Shown piece by piece: positions 45,957 through 55,235 of a stretch of DNA of 64,000 bases; position 1 is the stretch's first letter; every line of letters starts with the position of its first letter. Under the pieces are notes generated by a model, which saw nothing but the letters and a program-made list of their open reading frames with translations, was not told the origin of the DNA and ran no database searches. The stretch covers positions 1-64,000 of the forward strand of contig JBBSQL010000004.1 in assembly GCA_038257845.1 (NCBI GenBank), in the 5' to 3' direction. Both the position numbers and the translations under genes were made by a program. The stretch is from JAFDXJ01 sp038257845 (GTDB taxonomy: Bacteria > Bacteroidota > Bacteroidia > Chitinophagales > Chitinophagaceae).

Positions 45957-46165
45957 GTATGTGTTAAGTTCTTATAATCAGTAATATTTTGGCGCCTTTT
46001 CATTCCTGAGTTGCAATAATAGAGGTTGCGTGGTTTTCTATCTTTACCAGCCCCGGAATTATATGCTAACTTTAAAAGGGAAACGAATATAGGCGTGAAA
46101 TTGATGAGTAAAAAAATTATATTAAGTTTATATTTATCCAATATTTATTCAGATGAGTTTTATGC

Positions 46166-46361
46166 TTATACACAGTCTTTTTAAGCTTATAAAGAAATAT
46201 TGTTTACTTATGCACAATGTATAAAAGTTTTGAGCTATTATGAATTTTTATAAACATATTTTGTGCAAAAAAAATACACTTTTTTCTGCACAAATAATTG
46301 GCAATTTCAAGTAAATGTAAAGTTTAAAAAATCATGAAAAAAATCATGAATTTGTGTATAT
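46166..46361. promoter_or_regulatory. Cluster of DnaA-box-like sites in the dnaB-pheT gap
   Basis: Exact matches to TTWTNCACA: TTATACACA 46166-46174 (+), TTATGCACA 46208-46216 (+), TTTTGCACA 46262-46270 (-). One-mismatch sites: TTCTGCACA 46284-46292 (+) and ATATACACA 46353-46361 (-). The 519-base divergent gap is very AT-rich and carries no gene. It could be part of a replication origin or a DnaA-controlled promoter region. Confidence 0.5.
46330..46350 (+). repeat. Tandem AATCATGAA direct repeat
   Basis: Two exact copies, 46330-46338 and 46342-46350, start 12 bases apart inside the DnaA-box cluster region. They may be a regulator site or part of an AT-rich unwinding region. Confidence 0.45.
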
Positions 46362-46421
46362 TTCAGGTAAAATAGTTCAACAATTTTTCAAGGTAGCCAA
46401 TTTTGAACATGTCAAACGATG

Positions 46422-46453
46422 TTTTAACCAATAGCAGGTTTCAATTATCTTTG
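46422..46453 (+). promoter_or_regulatory. Candidate pheT promoter
   Basis: TTTT at 46422-46425 and TATCTTTG at 46446-46453 have 20-base spacing, the Bacteroidota pattern with one -33 mismatch. The start codon follows 22 bases later. Confidence 0.45.
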
Positions 46454-46475
46454 CTCCGAATTTATTTTTCAAAAT

Positions 46476-48902
46476 ATGACTATTTCTTACGAATGGCTAT
46501 GTGATTATTTACCGGAAAAAACCGAACCCGCAAAGCTTTCTAAAATACTAACATCCATCGGCCTGGAAGTGGAGAAACTGGAAAATTTATCCGGTGATGA
46601 AAAAAAATTGAATGGCTTACTCGTGGGCCAAATAACAGGACTAAAAAAGCATCCAAATGCGGATCATCTTTTTTTGACAAAAGTGAATATTGGTGAAAAT
46701 AAAATCCTGGCAATTGTATGCGGTGCAGCCAATACTGCCCTGAATCAAAAAGTTGTGGTAGCGCCGCCCGGAAGTTTTATTTCACCAATTGGGAAAGAAC
46801 CCATTCAAATAAAAACCACAAAGATCCGCGGGGAAATCAGTGAAGGCATGTTATGTGCGGAAGATGAGATCGGTTTATCGGCAAATCATGAAGGCATCAT
46901 AGTTTTATCGGATGAAGCAGAACCAGGAACGCCGGTAGATCATTTTTTTGAAAAAAAACAATCAGGCTGGATATTTGAAATTGGCCTGACTCCAAACCGC
47001 ATGGATGCCATGAGCCATATTGGTGTTGCCAAGGACATTTGTGCCTGGATGACTTATCATTCAAAAAAACCATACAAGGTTGTATTGCCTTATCAAAATA
47101 AATTTAAAACGGATACAGAAGACACGCTTATTGATGTGCAGGTAGAAAATAGTGTTGCCTGCCCGCGCTACAGTGGAGTTTGCATCTCCGGGGTTACCGT
47201 TAAAGAATCACCGGAATGGTTGCAAAAAAAATTAAATTCAATTGGGTTAAACCCAATTAATAATATCGTGGACATCACAAATTTTATCTTGCACGAAAGC
47301 GGCCAACCATTGCATGCATTTGACAGGGATATGATCAATGGAAAAAAAGTTGTTATCAAAAATGCACTAAAGGACGAAACCTTTACTACACTCGATGGTA
47401 AAGAAAGAATATTACACCAGGATGATTTGCTCATTTGCAATGCTGAGACTCCCATGTGTATTGCCGGCGTGTTCGGCGGTATAGAAAGTGGCGTGCAAAA
47501 AGGCACAACAAATATATTTTTGGAGAGCGCATTTTTCAGCCCCGAAATAATACGTAAAACTTCTACGAGACTTGGCCTGAGAACTGATGCAGCCATACAT
47601 TTTGAAAAAGGAGTTGATATTTCTAACACAGTAAATGTTTTAAAAAGAGCGGCTTTACTCATCCAGGAAATTGCCGGCGGTAAAATCAGTGCAGTCACAG
47701 ATATTTATCCAACCCCAAAGCCAAAAATTGAAATAGACTTAAAATTTCAGTATCTGAAAAAAATTACCGGTAAAAACTATCATCCTGAAAGTGTAAAAAA
47801 AATATTGGAAAGCCTGGAATTTGAATTGATCAAGGAAGGTGCAGATTCATTATGGGTTGCCCCTCCTTACAGCAAAATGGACATCCTTCTTCCTGCTGAT
47901 GTTGTAGAAGAAATTTTACGCATTGACGGCCTGGATGAAGTACAAATTCCGGGTACGATCACTTTTTCACCTTCATTGAATGTAAGTTCCAGCCAGGAAA
48001 ACCTGGATGTAAAACTTTCAGCATTTTTAACAACCAAAGGTTTTAATGAGATCGTTACAAACTCACTCACAAATGTTTTGTATTTCCCCGGGGAAGAAAT
48101 AAAACATGCAGCCACCCCTTTAAATAGCCTGAGCAGTGAGTTGAATATTTTAAAACCACACATGTTGCCCACTGCCCTGGAAGCAATTTCTTTTAATTTG
48201 AAAAGAAAAATGCAGGATATTAAATTTTTTGAAAAAGGGAAAACGTATTCATTTACCGGAAATAAATACTGCGAAACAGATCATTTTTGTTTATATGTGT
48301 CCGGCGCTGAAATGCGTGGTGACTGGCAAGAAAAAGAAAAGCCGGTAGATTTTTATTTCATTAAAGGCCTGGCTATTGCTGCCTGCACTTTATGTGGTAT
48401 TCAAAATGTAAAAGTGGGCACTGATAAAAATGATTTTACAGGTACATATTTTGAAATCAAATCCGATAAAAATATTTTGGGGAAAATGATTGAAGTAAAA
48501 GATGAATATTTAAAAAAGTTTGACATAAACCAGCCGGTGTACTGTATTGATTTTTTCATTCAAAATGTATTGGAAACGATTAAAAAGTATACCATCACTT
48601 TTAGTGAAATACCTAAATATCCAACTGCATCGAGGGATCTTGCAGTGCTTACAAATGAACAAACGCATTATGCACAAATAGAAGATGCAGTTTTAAAACT
48701 CGGAATCAGCACATTGCAGCATATCCATCTATTCGATGTATTTCGAAGTGAAAAACTGGGTGCAGGTAAAAAATCATTTGCCATGAATTTTACTTTTGGC
48801 GATGCAGAAAAAACAATGACGGATAGCATGATAGATGAAAATATGCAGCAGATCATACAGGCCATTGAATTGCAAACAGGCAGTGAGATCAGGAAATCTT
48901 AA
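46476..48902 (+). CDS. pheT: Phenylalanine-tRNA ligase beta subunit
   Basis: The 808-residue beta chain of the alpha2-beta2 synthetase, with tRNA-binding, editing and structural domains. It begins MTISYEWLCDYLPE, with the EMAP-like tRNA-binding region around HPNADHLFLTKVNIGE. GLTPNRMDAMSHIGVAKDI is characteristic, the B5 and editing domains follow (FTTLDGKER, CNAETPMCIAGVFGG), and an anticodon-binding ferredoxin-like domain ends the chain (FSEIPKYPTASRDLAVL). pheS is not adjacent. It is the first gene of a run with a coiled-coil gene and zapA. Confidence 0.97.
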   Translation: MTISYEWLCDYLPEKTEPAKLSKILTSIGLEVEKLENLSGDEKKLNGLLVGQITGLKKHPNADHLFLTKVNIGENKILAIVCGAANTALNQKVVVAPPGSFISPIGKEPIQIKTTKIRGEISEGMLCAEDEIGLSANHEGIIVLSDEAEPGTPVDHFFEKKQSGWIFEIGLTPNRMDAMSHIGVAKDICAWMTYHSKKPYKVVLPYQNKFKTDTEDTLIDVQVENSVACPRYSGVCISGVTVKESPEWLQKKLNSIGLNPINNIVDITNFILHESGQPLHAFDRDMINGKKVVIKNALKDETFTTLDGKERILHQDDLLICNAETPMCIAGVFGGIESGVQKGTTNIFLESAFFSPEIIRKTSTRLGLRTDAAIHFEKGVDISNTVNVLKRAALLIQEIAGGKISAVTDIYPTPKPKIEIDLKFQYLKKITGKNYHPESVKKILESLEFELIKEGADSLWVAPPYSKMDILLPADVVEEILRIDGLDEVQIPGTITFSPSLNVSSSQENLDVKLSAFLTTKGFNEIVTNSLTNVLYFPGEEIKHAATPLNSLSSELNILKPHMLPTALEAISFNLKRKMQDIKFFEKGKTYSFTGNKYCETDHFCLYVSGAEMRGDWQEKEKPVDFYFIKGLAIAACTLCGIQNVKVGTDKNDFTGTYFEIKSDKNILGKMIEVKDEYLKKFDINQPVYCIDFFIQNVLETIKKYTITFSEIPKYPTASRDLAVLTNEQTHYAQIEDAVLKLGISTLQHIHLFDVFRSEKLGAGKKSFAMNFTFGDAEKTMTDSMIDENMQQIIQAIELQTGSEIRKS

Positions 48903-48940
48903 ATATGCTTACATTCACAAAAAATATTGATTGATTTGTA

Positions 48941-49225
48941 ATGGATTTGAATGATCAAATAAAAGTTTTCCAGGATAAACTCCAGGTGTTGCTGAAAAAT
49001 TTTGCTGCCAAACAAAAAGAAAATTCCAGCCTGAAACAGGATTTGGAGAAATGCAAAAAAAACCTGGCAGAAAAAGACATCCAGGTAGAAACACTTCAAC
49101 AAAAAGTAGATATCTTACGACTGAATACAGCTTCAATGGATGAAACTGCCCGCAAAGAATTAAATAAGAGAATTCAAACTTATATTGATGATATAGAAAA
49201 ATGCATTCAAACACTAAAAAAGTAA
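48941..49225 (+). CDS. Small coiled-coil protein upstream of zapA
   Basis: A 94-residue, almost fully helical, highly charged protein. The heptad-like stretch runs from about residue 5 to 65 (for example KQDLEKCKKNLAEKDIQVE, VETLQQKVDILRL), ending IDDIEKCIQTLKK. No enzyme motif. It lies 7 bases upstream of zapA and shares its transcript. Coiled-coil genes of this shape beside zapA occur in Bacteroidota; a ZapB-like function in division-ring assembly is inferred from position and size only. Confidence 0.72.
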   Translation: MDLNDQIKVFQDKLQVLLKNFAAKQKENSSLKQDLEKCKKNLAEKDIQVETLQQKVDILRLNTASMDETARKELNKRIQTYIDDIEKCIQTLKK

Positions 49226-49232
49226 ATACCGA

Positions 49233-49532
49233 ATGGGAGAATTGATAACTGTAAATATTTTAATCGGCGATCGCACTTACAGGCTCAAGGTAAATACCGA
49301 TGATGAGGAAAAATTGCGAAAAACTGTAAAGATGATCAATGACCAGGTATTGGAATATAAAACGCTTTTCGCCGGGAAAGATATGCAGGATTATATTTCA
49401 ATGGCTTTGTTATGGTTTGCCACAGAACAAAATAAAACCGGGGAAGCGGCTATTCAATTAAAATCTGTTTCTGAAAAATTAAATGGCTTACAAGCCCAAA
49501 TTGAAAAAACGCTCAATACAGAAAATTCCTGA
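49233..49532 (+). CDS. zapA: Cell division protein ZapA
   Basis: A 99-residue FtsZ-associated protein that bundles protofilaments and stabilises the Z ring. It opens LITVNILIGDRTYRLKVNTDDEEKLRKTVKMIND (core VNILIGDRTYRLKV and EEKLRKTVKMIND), then a long helix ALLWFATEQN and a coiled-coil tail. This is the standard ZapA layout. It follows the coiled-coil gene at 7 bases and precedes, on the other strand, a small lipoprotein gene. Confidence 0.93.
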   Translation: MGELITVNILIGDRTYRLKVNTDDEEKLRKTVKMINDQVLEYKTLFAGKDMQDYISMALLWFATEQNKTGEAAIQLKSVSEKLNGLQAQIEKTLNTENS

Positions 49533-49551
49533 TTAATTATAAATAGGTAGA

Positions 49552-49956
49552 TTACTTTATATAAAAAGTATAAACCGGTGAAAACCCGCCAAAAGTTCCG
49601 TCTTTTAATGTATAGCGAACCATATAATAAACCGGGTTGCCTTTTGGTTGATGGTCATCAAAAGAAAATGTTTGAATAGTATTAGTTGCCTGGATTGGAA
49701 TATGGTAAATAGTGCAGAATGTATTGGTATTTTCGCCACTCATTAATTCCATACTAGCCACATTACCGGAGATTTGTGTTAAAAAATTCAAGAGAACACC
49801 GGTCTCGTCATTTGAAATGGCAGTAAAATTTGAAATTTCAATATTGTTATCCCTAAAAAAAATTTCAGTAGCTGCCCCAGTTTGCGGAGCAGGTACTTCT
49901 TTTGTGCAGGAGAAAAATACTCCAGCCAACATGATAAATAACATTGTTCGTTTCAC
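49552..49956 (-). CDS. Hypothetical lipoprotein
   Basis: A 134-residue protein of unknown family. MKRTMLFIMLAGVFFSC ends in a lipobox, so it is probably lipid-anchored. The mature part looks like a single beta-sandwich domain (EISNFTAISNDETGVLLNF, VYYMVRYTLKDGTFGGFSPVYTF in part), reminiscent of fibronectin type III. It points against zapA and rny and breaks an otherwise conserved pheT-zapA-rny run. The following ~290 bases up to rny show no gene; a TATCTTCG box at 50163-50170 may drive rny. Confidence 0.68.
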   Translation of the reverse strand: MKRTMLFIMLAGVFFSCTKEVPAPQTGAATEIFFRDNNIEISNFTAISNDETGVLLNFLTQISGNVASMELMSGENTNTFCTIYHIPIQATNTIQTFSFDDHQPKGNPVYYMVRYTLKDGTFGGFSPVYTFYIK

Positions 49957-50249
49957 AAAAAAAATTCTAAACTGAAAAAATTATAAGGTGGATTAAAAAA
50001 CGGGCAAGAGTCTTTGACAATATATATGCCAGTTCAAATAAAATTATATACCTAAGTATAACATTGATTTATGCATATAAGTAAATAAATATATGTGTCA
50101 AATTGGGAAATAATTAATTCAAATCGGGAAAGATATTAAAAATATTTTCCCTTGCTTTCTGTTATCTTCGCGGATTAAAACAATATACTTTACACGTTAC
50201 CGATTCATTACAGGTAAGAAAAAGATTTATTCACTAACAAAATCATCTA

Positions 50250-51815
50250 ATGAACCCGATCATTATATATTTTATCATTGGCATAATTGCCATAGCAATT
50301 GGGATTTTCCTGGGGAAAATTTTATTTGCAAAAAATACCCAATTAAAAATTGATGAAGCCGAAAGATCTTCTCGGAAAATTTTAGAAGAAGCGGAGATGA
50401 GGGCTGAAACATTAAAAAAAGAAAAAATTCTTGAAGCCAAAGAAAATTTTGTACAGCTTAAAGCTGACCTGGATAAAGAAACTTTTGACCGCAATCGTAA
50501 ATTAAGTGAATCTGAAAACAGGGTCAAGCAAAAAGAAATTGCAATTAATCAAAAAGACAACTCGATTGAGCGGCAATTAAAAGAAAATGACATTATTAAA
50601 GAAAATTTGAATAAACAAATAGAAGTTGTCAATAAAAAAAGAACGGAACTGGAAAAGCACCAGGAAGAACATATTCGCCGGCTGGAAAAAATTTCAGGCC
50701 TCAGTTCTGAAGAAGCAAAACAGCAACTGATTGAAAGCCTGAAACAAGAAGCACAGACAAGTGCGTTGTCAATACAACAGGAAATTATAGAAGAGGCAAA
50801 ACTCAAGGCAAATAAAGAAGCCCGTAAAATTGTTATTCAATCCATTCAAAGAACTGCTGCAGAGCAAACCATTGAAAATACAGTTTCTGTTTTTAACCTG
50901 GAGTCAGATGAGATCAAAGGCCAGATCATTGGCCGTGAAGGCCGGAATATACGGGCACTTGAAGCTGCCACTGGTGTTGACCTCATCGTGGATGATACGC
51001 CCGAAGCGATTTTACTTTCCTGTTTTGATCCTTTAAGACGTGAAATAGCCCGCCTGAGTTTACAACGTTTGGTAGCAGACGGACGGATTCACCCTGCACG
51101 AATTGAAGAAGTTGTAGAAAAAACAAGAAAACAAATAGAAGAACAAATTATAGAAATCGGCGAACGGACTGTCATTGACCTGGGCATTCATGGCCTGCAT
51201 AAAGAGTTGGTTCGGATCGTGGGTAAAATGCGGTTTCGTTCATCTTATGGCCAAAATTTACTGATGCACAGCCGGGAAGTTGCTAATTTATGTGGCATAA
51301 TGGCCTCTGAATTAGGCATTAATCCAAAACTTGCGCGCAGGGCTGGATTGTTGCATGATATTGGTAAAGTGCCGGATGAGGAAACTGAATTAAGCCATGC
51401 TTTATTAGGCGCTAAATTGGCTGAGAAATATGGAGAAAATCCCGCTGTTGTAAATGCAATCGGTGCTCACCACGACGAAATGGAAATGCAATATGTGATT
51501 TCCCCTGTTGTACAGGCCTGTGATGCGATAAGTGGTGCAAGACCTGGTGCAAGAAGAGAAATGATGCAACAATATATCCAGCGGATCAAAGACCTGGAAA
51601 CGCTGGCTGTATCTTATCCCGGTGTTGAAAAAGCGTATGCGATCCAGGCTGGGCGTGAACTTCGGGTAATAGTAGAAGCCGATAAAGTGACAGATACTGA
51701 AAGTGATACTTTAAGTTTTGAAATTGCACAGAAAATACAAACAGAAATGAAATATCCCGGCCAGATAAAAGTGATCGTCATCCGCGAAAAGCGTGCAATT
51801 AATGTCGCCCGATAA
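50250..51815 (+). CDS. rny: Ribonuclease Y
   Basis: A 521-residue membrane-anchored endoribonuclease that starts mRNA decay. An N-terminal helix (IIYFIIGIIAIAIGIFL) anchors it, a long coiled coil fills about residues 25-205, then the KH domain GQIIGREGRNIRALEAATGVD (core IIGREGRNIRALE). The HD phosphohydrolase domain has HSREVANLCG and GLLHDIGKVPD with the metal-binding His-Asp pair. The layout is standard. It comes after zapA and is followed by rplS. Confidence 0.97.
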   Translation: MNPIIIYFIIGIIAIAIGIFLGKILFAKNTQLKIDEAERSSRKILEEAEMRAETLKKEKILEAKENFVQLKADLDKETFDRNRKLSESENRVKQKEIAINQKDNSIERQLKENDIIKENLNKQIEVVNKKRTELEKHQEEHIRRLEKISGLSSEEAKQQLIESLKQEAQTSALSIQQEIIEEAKLKANKEARKIVIQSIQRTAAEQTIENTVSVFNLESDEIKGQIIGREGRNIRALEAATGVDLIVDDTPEAILLSCFDPLRREIARLSLQRLVADGRIHPARIEEVVEKTRKQIEEQIIEIGERTVIDLGIHGLHKELVRIVGKMRFRSSYGQNLLMHSREVANLCGIMASELGINPKLARRAGLLHDIGKVPDEETELSHALLGAKLAEKYGENPAVVNAIGAHHDEMEMQYVISPVVQACDAISGARPGARREMMQQYIQRIKDLETLAVSYPGVEKAYAIQAGRELRVIVEADKVTDTESDTLSFEIAQKIQTEMKYPGQIKVIVIREKRAINVAR

Positions 51816-51882
51816 AATATTTTATAAATTCCTATAAATTCCATATTTTCTTTTACCTTTGCAATCCTTAAAAATTTGAGCC

Positions 51883-52233
51883 ATGAACGCAGCAGTACAA
51901 TTTGTACATGATCAACTGACCGGTAAAAAAGAATTCCCCAAGTTTAAAGCAGGGGATAATATTGCCGTAAATTATAAGATTATAGAAGGAGGAAAAGAAC
52001 GTATTCAGATATTTCGCGGAGATGTTTTAAAAATCCAGGGAACAGGTACTACAGCGACTTTCACCGTTCGGAAAATATCTGATGGTGTAGGTGTGGAAAG
52101 AATTTTTCCTTATTTTTCTCCAAATGTTGATTCAATAATTCTGAATAAAAAAGGTAAAGTACGCAGAGCGAAATTGTACTACCTGAGAGAAAGAAGTGGT
52201 AAGCGTGCCCGGATCAAAGAAAGACGTTTCTAA
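51883..52233 (+). CDS. rplS: 50S ribosomal protein L19
   Basis: A 116-residue ribosomal protein at the 30S-50S interface. FKAGDNIAVNYKIIEGGKERIQIFRGDVL (core FKAGDNIAVNYKI, ERIQIFRGDVL), VGVERIFPYFSPNVDSI and RRAKLYYLRERSGKRARIKERR (core AKLYYLRERSGK) are the conserved segments. A TACCTTTG -7 box lies at 51854-51861, but no -33 box is clear. Slight N-terminal extension is usual for the phylum. Confidence 0.97.
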   Translation: MNAAVQFVHDQLTGKKEFPKFKAGDNIAVNYKIIEGGKERIQIFRGDVLKIQGTGTTATFTVRKISDGVGVERIFPYFSPNVDSIILNKKGKVRRAKLYYLRERSGKRARIKERRF

Positions 52234-52361
52234 TACGCTCAGTTTCCAAAAAATCACAGCGTTTGCCTGTGTAACTCAGCTTTAATAAAATATTTGTTAG
52301 AATATATTTTAGCCGTATTTTTCTATATACCTTTGTTTTTCACTTTATAAAAAATTTTATT

Positions 52362-52607
52362 ATGGGCAACTTAGGATTTCAGGAAATATTATTAATTGCT
52401 GTAGTAATACTTGTCCTTTTTGGAAGCCGGAAGATCCCGGAGTTTATGCGTGGCCTGGGAAAGGGTATCAGGGAATTCAATGATGCCAAGGATAATGTAA
52501 AAAAAGAATTGGAAGATGGTATGAAGCAACAAAATACGACTACTGCTCCACCACCGGCCGCTTCCGCTCCTGCAAGTACCACTCAGCAATCACAGCAATC
52601 ACAATAA
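52362..52607 (+). CDS. tatA: Sec-independent protein translocase subunit TatA
   Basis: An 81-residue Tat translocase pore subunit. MGNLGFQEILLIAVVILVLFGSRKIPEFMRGLGKGI is given in parts: the helix LGFQEILLIAVVILVLFGSRK, then the hinge KIPEFMRGLGKGIREF. The Pro/Ala/Ser/Gln-rich tail is low complexity. tatC and tatB are not next to it. TACCTTTG at 52328-52335 is a probable -7 box. A Tat-exported oxidoreductase lies about 5 kb downstream. Confidence 0.9.
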   Translation: MGNLGFQEILLIAVVILVLFGSRKIPEFMRGLGKGIREFNDAKDNVKKELEDGMKQQNTTTAPPPAASAPASTTQQSQQSQ

Positions 52608-52616
52608 GAAGCCTTT

Positions 52617-54056
52617 TTGTTTACATTCGCTTCAATCCGCGACTATCATCAGCACCTGGTCAATGGCAGGCAAACTTGTACCCTTGCTGTATCCCACTAC
52701 TTACAGGAAATAAAAAATAAGAATCATCTCAATGCTTTTATAGAAATCTTTGAAGAGGAAGCATTGCAGCGTGCTGCTTTCCTGGATAATGAAACCAGGA
52801 ATGGAAAACCAGGCCGCAAACTTCAGGGAGTTGTATTTGGTATAAAAGATAATATTTGTTATAAAGGACATATCGTTTCTGCCGGATCACGAATGCTCCA
52901 CTCTTTTCAGTCACTCTATTCTGCAACAGTTGTGGACAGGTTACTTGCTGAAGGAGCCATCATTATTGGCAGGCAAAACTGCGATGAGTTTGCCATGGGT
53001 AATAGAAATGAAAATCCTTTTTATGGGCCTGTAAAAAATGCCCTGGATGAAACAAGGAATTCAGGTGGTTCTTCAGGTGGTTCTGCCGTAGCTGTGCAGG
53101 CCGGTCTTTGTATGGCATCTCTTGGCAGCGATACAGGGGGCTCAGTTAGGCAGCCTGCAGATCATTGTGGCATTGTAGGATTTAAGCCGGGTTATGGTGC
53201 AGTGTCCAGGCATGGACTTATTTCTTATGCATCATCCTTCGACCAGGTAGGAATCTTAGCAAATAATATTGACGATACTGAAAAAATTTTCCAAGTGATT
53301 TCCGGCTCAGATGGAAAGGATAGTACCATGCGGGCAAATTTGAAAGCTGGTGTTGCAAAAAAAATTCAACCAAAAAAATCAACTTTTAAAATTGCTTATT
53401 TGCCCGAAACCCTTTCCCACAAAGGTCTTGATCCCGAAATAAAAATAAGTATTGAAAACACAATTTCTTCTTTACGAAATGATGGTCATGAGGTAGAGGC
53501 AATTTCATTTCCATTGATTGACTATATAGTTCCCGCTTATTATATTTTAACTACTGCTGAAGCTTCCTCCAATTTATCAAGGTATGATGGCGTTCGTTTT
53601 GGTTTTCGAAATACCACGCACGAATCAAGTTTGCATGAATTTTATGCTAAAAACCGGGGTGAAGGTTTCGGCTGGGAAGTCAAAAAAAGAATCATGCTGG
53701 GAGCCTTTGTTTTAAGCACCGGGTATTTTGATCATTATTTCAAAAAAGCGCAGCAGGTTCGAAAACTGATCTGCGAACAGGCGGGGAAAATTTTCCACAA
53801 TTACGATTTTATCATTTTACCAACAGTTCCAGCCATCGCAGATAAAATTGGATCCCGGGAAAAAAATCACACAACAAGTTATCTTTCAGACATTTATACA
53901 GTGTTTGCTAATCTGGCCGGAATTCCAGCAATCAGCATACCCCTTTATACACACCATTCTGGCATGGTGTTTGGCATTCAGGCGATGTCATCTCAAAAAA
54001 ATGATTTACCTTTGCTCAGTTTTTCAGAATTGTTATTGAAAAAGTACAGGATTTAA
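52617..54056 (+). CDS. Amidase-signature protein, GatA-like
   Basis: A 479-residue amidase with the full Ser-cis-Ser-Lys triad: FGIKDNIC (Lys), GGSSGGSAVAV (cis-Ser), GSDTGGSVRQPA (nucleophile Ser). The length and the segments AMGNRNENPFYGPVKNALDE and RFGFRN point to GatA, the glutamyl-tRNA(Gln)/aspartyl-tRNA(Asn) amidotransferase A subunit. The start is TTG at 52617 (MFTFASIRDYHQHL), since no ATG fits. gatB and gatC are not adjacent here. A free-standing amidase is the alternative. Confidence 0.88.
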   Translation: MFTFASIRDYHQHLVNGRQTCTLAVSHYLQEIKNKNHLNAFIEIFEEEALQRAAFLDNETRNGKPGRKLQGVVFGIKDNICYKGHIVSAGSRMLHSFQSLYSATVVDRLLAEGAIIIGRQNCDEFAMGNRNENPFYGPVKNALDETRNSGGSSGGSAVAVQAGLCMASLGSDTGGSVRQPADHCGIVGFKPGYGAVSRHGLISYASSFDQVGILANNIDDTEKIFQVISGSDGKDSTMRANLKAGVAKKIQPKKSTFKIAYLPETLSHKGLDPEIKISIENTISSLRNDGHEVEAISFPLIDYIVPAYYILTTAEASSNLSRYDGVRFGFRNTTHESSLHEFYAKNRGEGFGWEVKKRIMLGAFVLSTGYFDHYFKKAQQVRKLICEQAGKIFHNYDFIILPTVPAIADKIGSREKNHTTSYLSDIYTVFANLAGIPAISIPLYTHHSGMVFGIQAMSSQKNDLPLLSFSELLLKKYRI

Positions 54057-54152
54057 GGAACATTTTTTTCAGGATTTAATTTAATCTGTTTGGGTCTTTA
54101 ATCATTTTCTTTTTAACCCTCCGGATTCTTTTTCAACTTTTAAATACAGAAA

Positions 54153-55232
54153 ATGAAACAAAAGTTCTTTCAGCTTAAAAGCTTATTTTCGGTACACGCC
54201 TTTAAATTCTCCGCAAGCCTTGCTGTGGCCATGCTTTTCACGATCTCTATTATGTCATTTACGGATGACAGCCATTACAATATGAGAATGGTTTCACAAA
54301 TAAAGGATAGCACAGATTCTATCAAGAAATTCAAATCATTACTTCCCAATAATTCAAATGCACAGGTAAATCTAACGGATGTACACGTGGCATTGAACCC
54401 GCAATCCGTTTCTTTTGTAAACGCCTATATAAAAAGAGAGAAAACAGACCTCACTAAAATGCAGGACTGGGCAAGGCCTTATTTTGCCTTATATGATAAA
54501 ATACTCACTGAATATGGTATCCCCGTTCAATTGAAATATTTATCTGTTATTGAAAGCAGTCTTCAACCAAAATTGGTTTCCTGGGCTGGCGCTAAAGGCC
54601 CCTGGCAATTAATGCCGGATGAAGCGAAGCGTTTTGGATTGATCGGTAGAAATGGTAAAGATGGGCGGACAGATTTTACACAAAGCACTGTTGCCGCATG
54701 CAAACTCATGAATGAGCTCTATGATGAATTTGGTAACTGGTTGCTGGTAGTTGCCGCTTATAATGCTGGTGAAGGCCGGGTAAGGAAAGCTATTGAAAGA
54801 GCAGGCAGTAAAGACTTCTGGGATTTGCAATATTATCTTCCCGCGGAAACAAGGAACCATGTAAAAAAATTCATAGCCACACAATATTTTTTCGAGGGCA
54901 GCGGTGGTTATACAACTATGACCGTTTCAGAAATAAATAATTTTACTGATAAACAGGAATTGCTTGCTCAAAAAGAAAATATACAGCAGGATGGCATCGT
55001 TTCAATTCCGGTTGAAGGGAAATACCTGGCTTCCGTGATCGCTTCAAATATTGATATGGACCTGACGGCTTTTAATAAATTGAACCCTGCTTTCAGTGGT
55101 ACAATGAAAAGCGGCAAACAGTATATGTTGAATTTACCCGAGGAAAAGGCAAATATCTTCCAGGCGCGTAAGCAACTCATTCTCCGTGAAAGCGTTGCCA
55201 ATATGCTTTCGAATACCAATCTTAGTTTATAA
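54153..55232 (+). CDS. MltD-like lytic transglycosylase
   Basis: A 359-residue periplasmic lytic transglycosylase that cleaves peptidoglycan glycan strands. An N-terminal hydrophobic segment (LAVAMLFTISIMSF) is probably a signal. The SLT domain has LSVIESSLQPKLVSWAGAKGPWQLMPDEAKRFG, in parts: IESSLQP (catalytic Glu), GAKGPWQLMP, VVAAYNAGEGRVRKAI. The C-terminal ~90 residues contain one weak LysM-like stretch (SVIASNIDMDLTAFNKLNPAF). It ends four bases before the convergent EnvC-like gene. Confidence 0.92.
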   Translation: MKQKFFQLKSLFSVHAFKFSASLAVAMLFTISIMSFTDDSHYNMRMVSQIKDSTDSIKKFKSLLPNNSNAQVNLTDVHVALNPQSVSFVNAYIKREKTDLTKMQDWARPYFALYDKILTEYGIPVQLKYLSVIESSLQPKLVSWAGAKGPWQLMPDEAKRFGLIGRNGKDGRTDFTQSTVAACKLMNELYDEFGNWLLVVAAYNAGEGRVRKAIERAGSKDFWDLQYYLPAETRNHVKKFIATQYFFEGSGGYTTMTVSEINNFTDKQELLAQKENIQQDGIVSIPVEGKYLASVIASNIDMDLTAFNKLNPAFSGTMKSGKQYMLNLPEEKANIFQARKQLILRESVANMLSNTNLSL

Positions 55233-55235
55233 TTT

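Noticed and set aside
49957..50249. 6S RNA between zapA and rny
   Set aside because: Considered because 6S RNA lies near zapA in some bacteria, but no long imperfect hairpin with a central bubble could be made out by eye.
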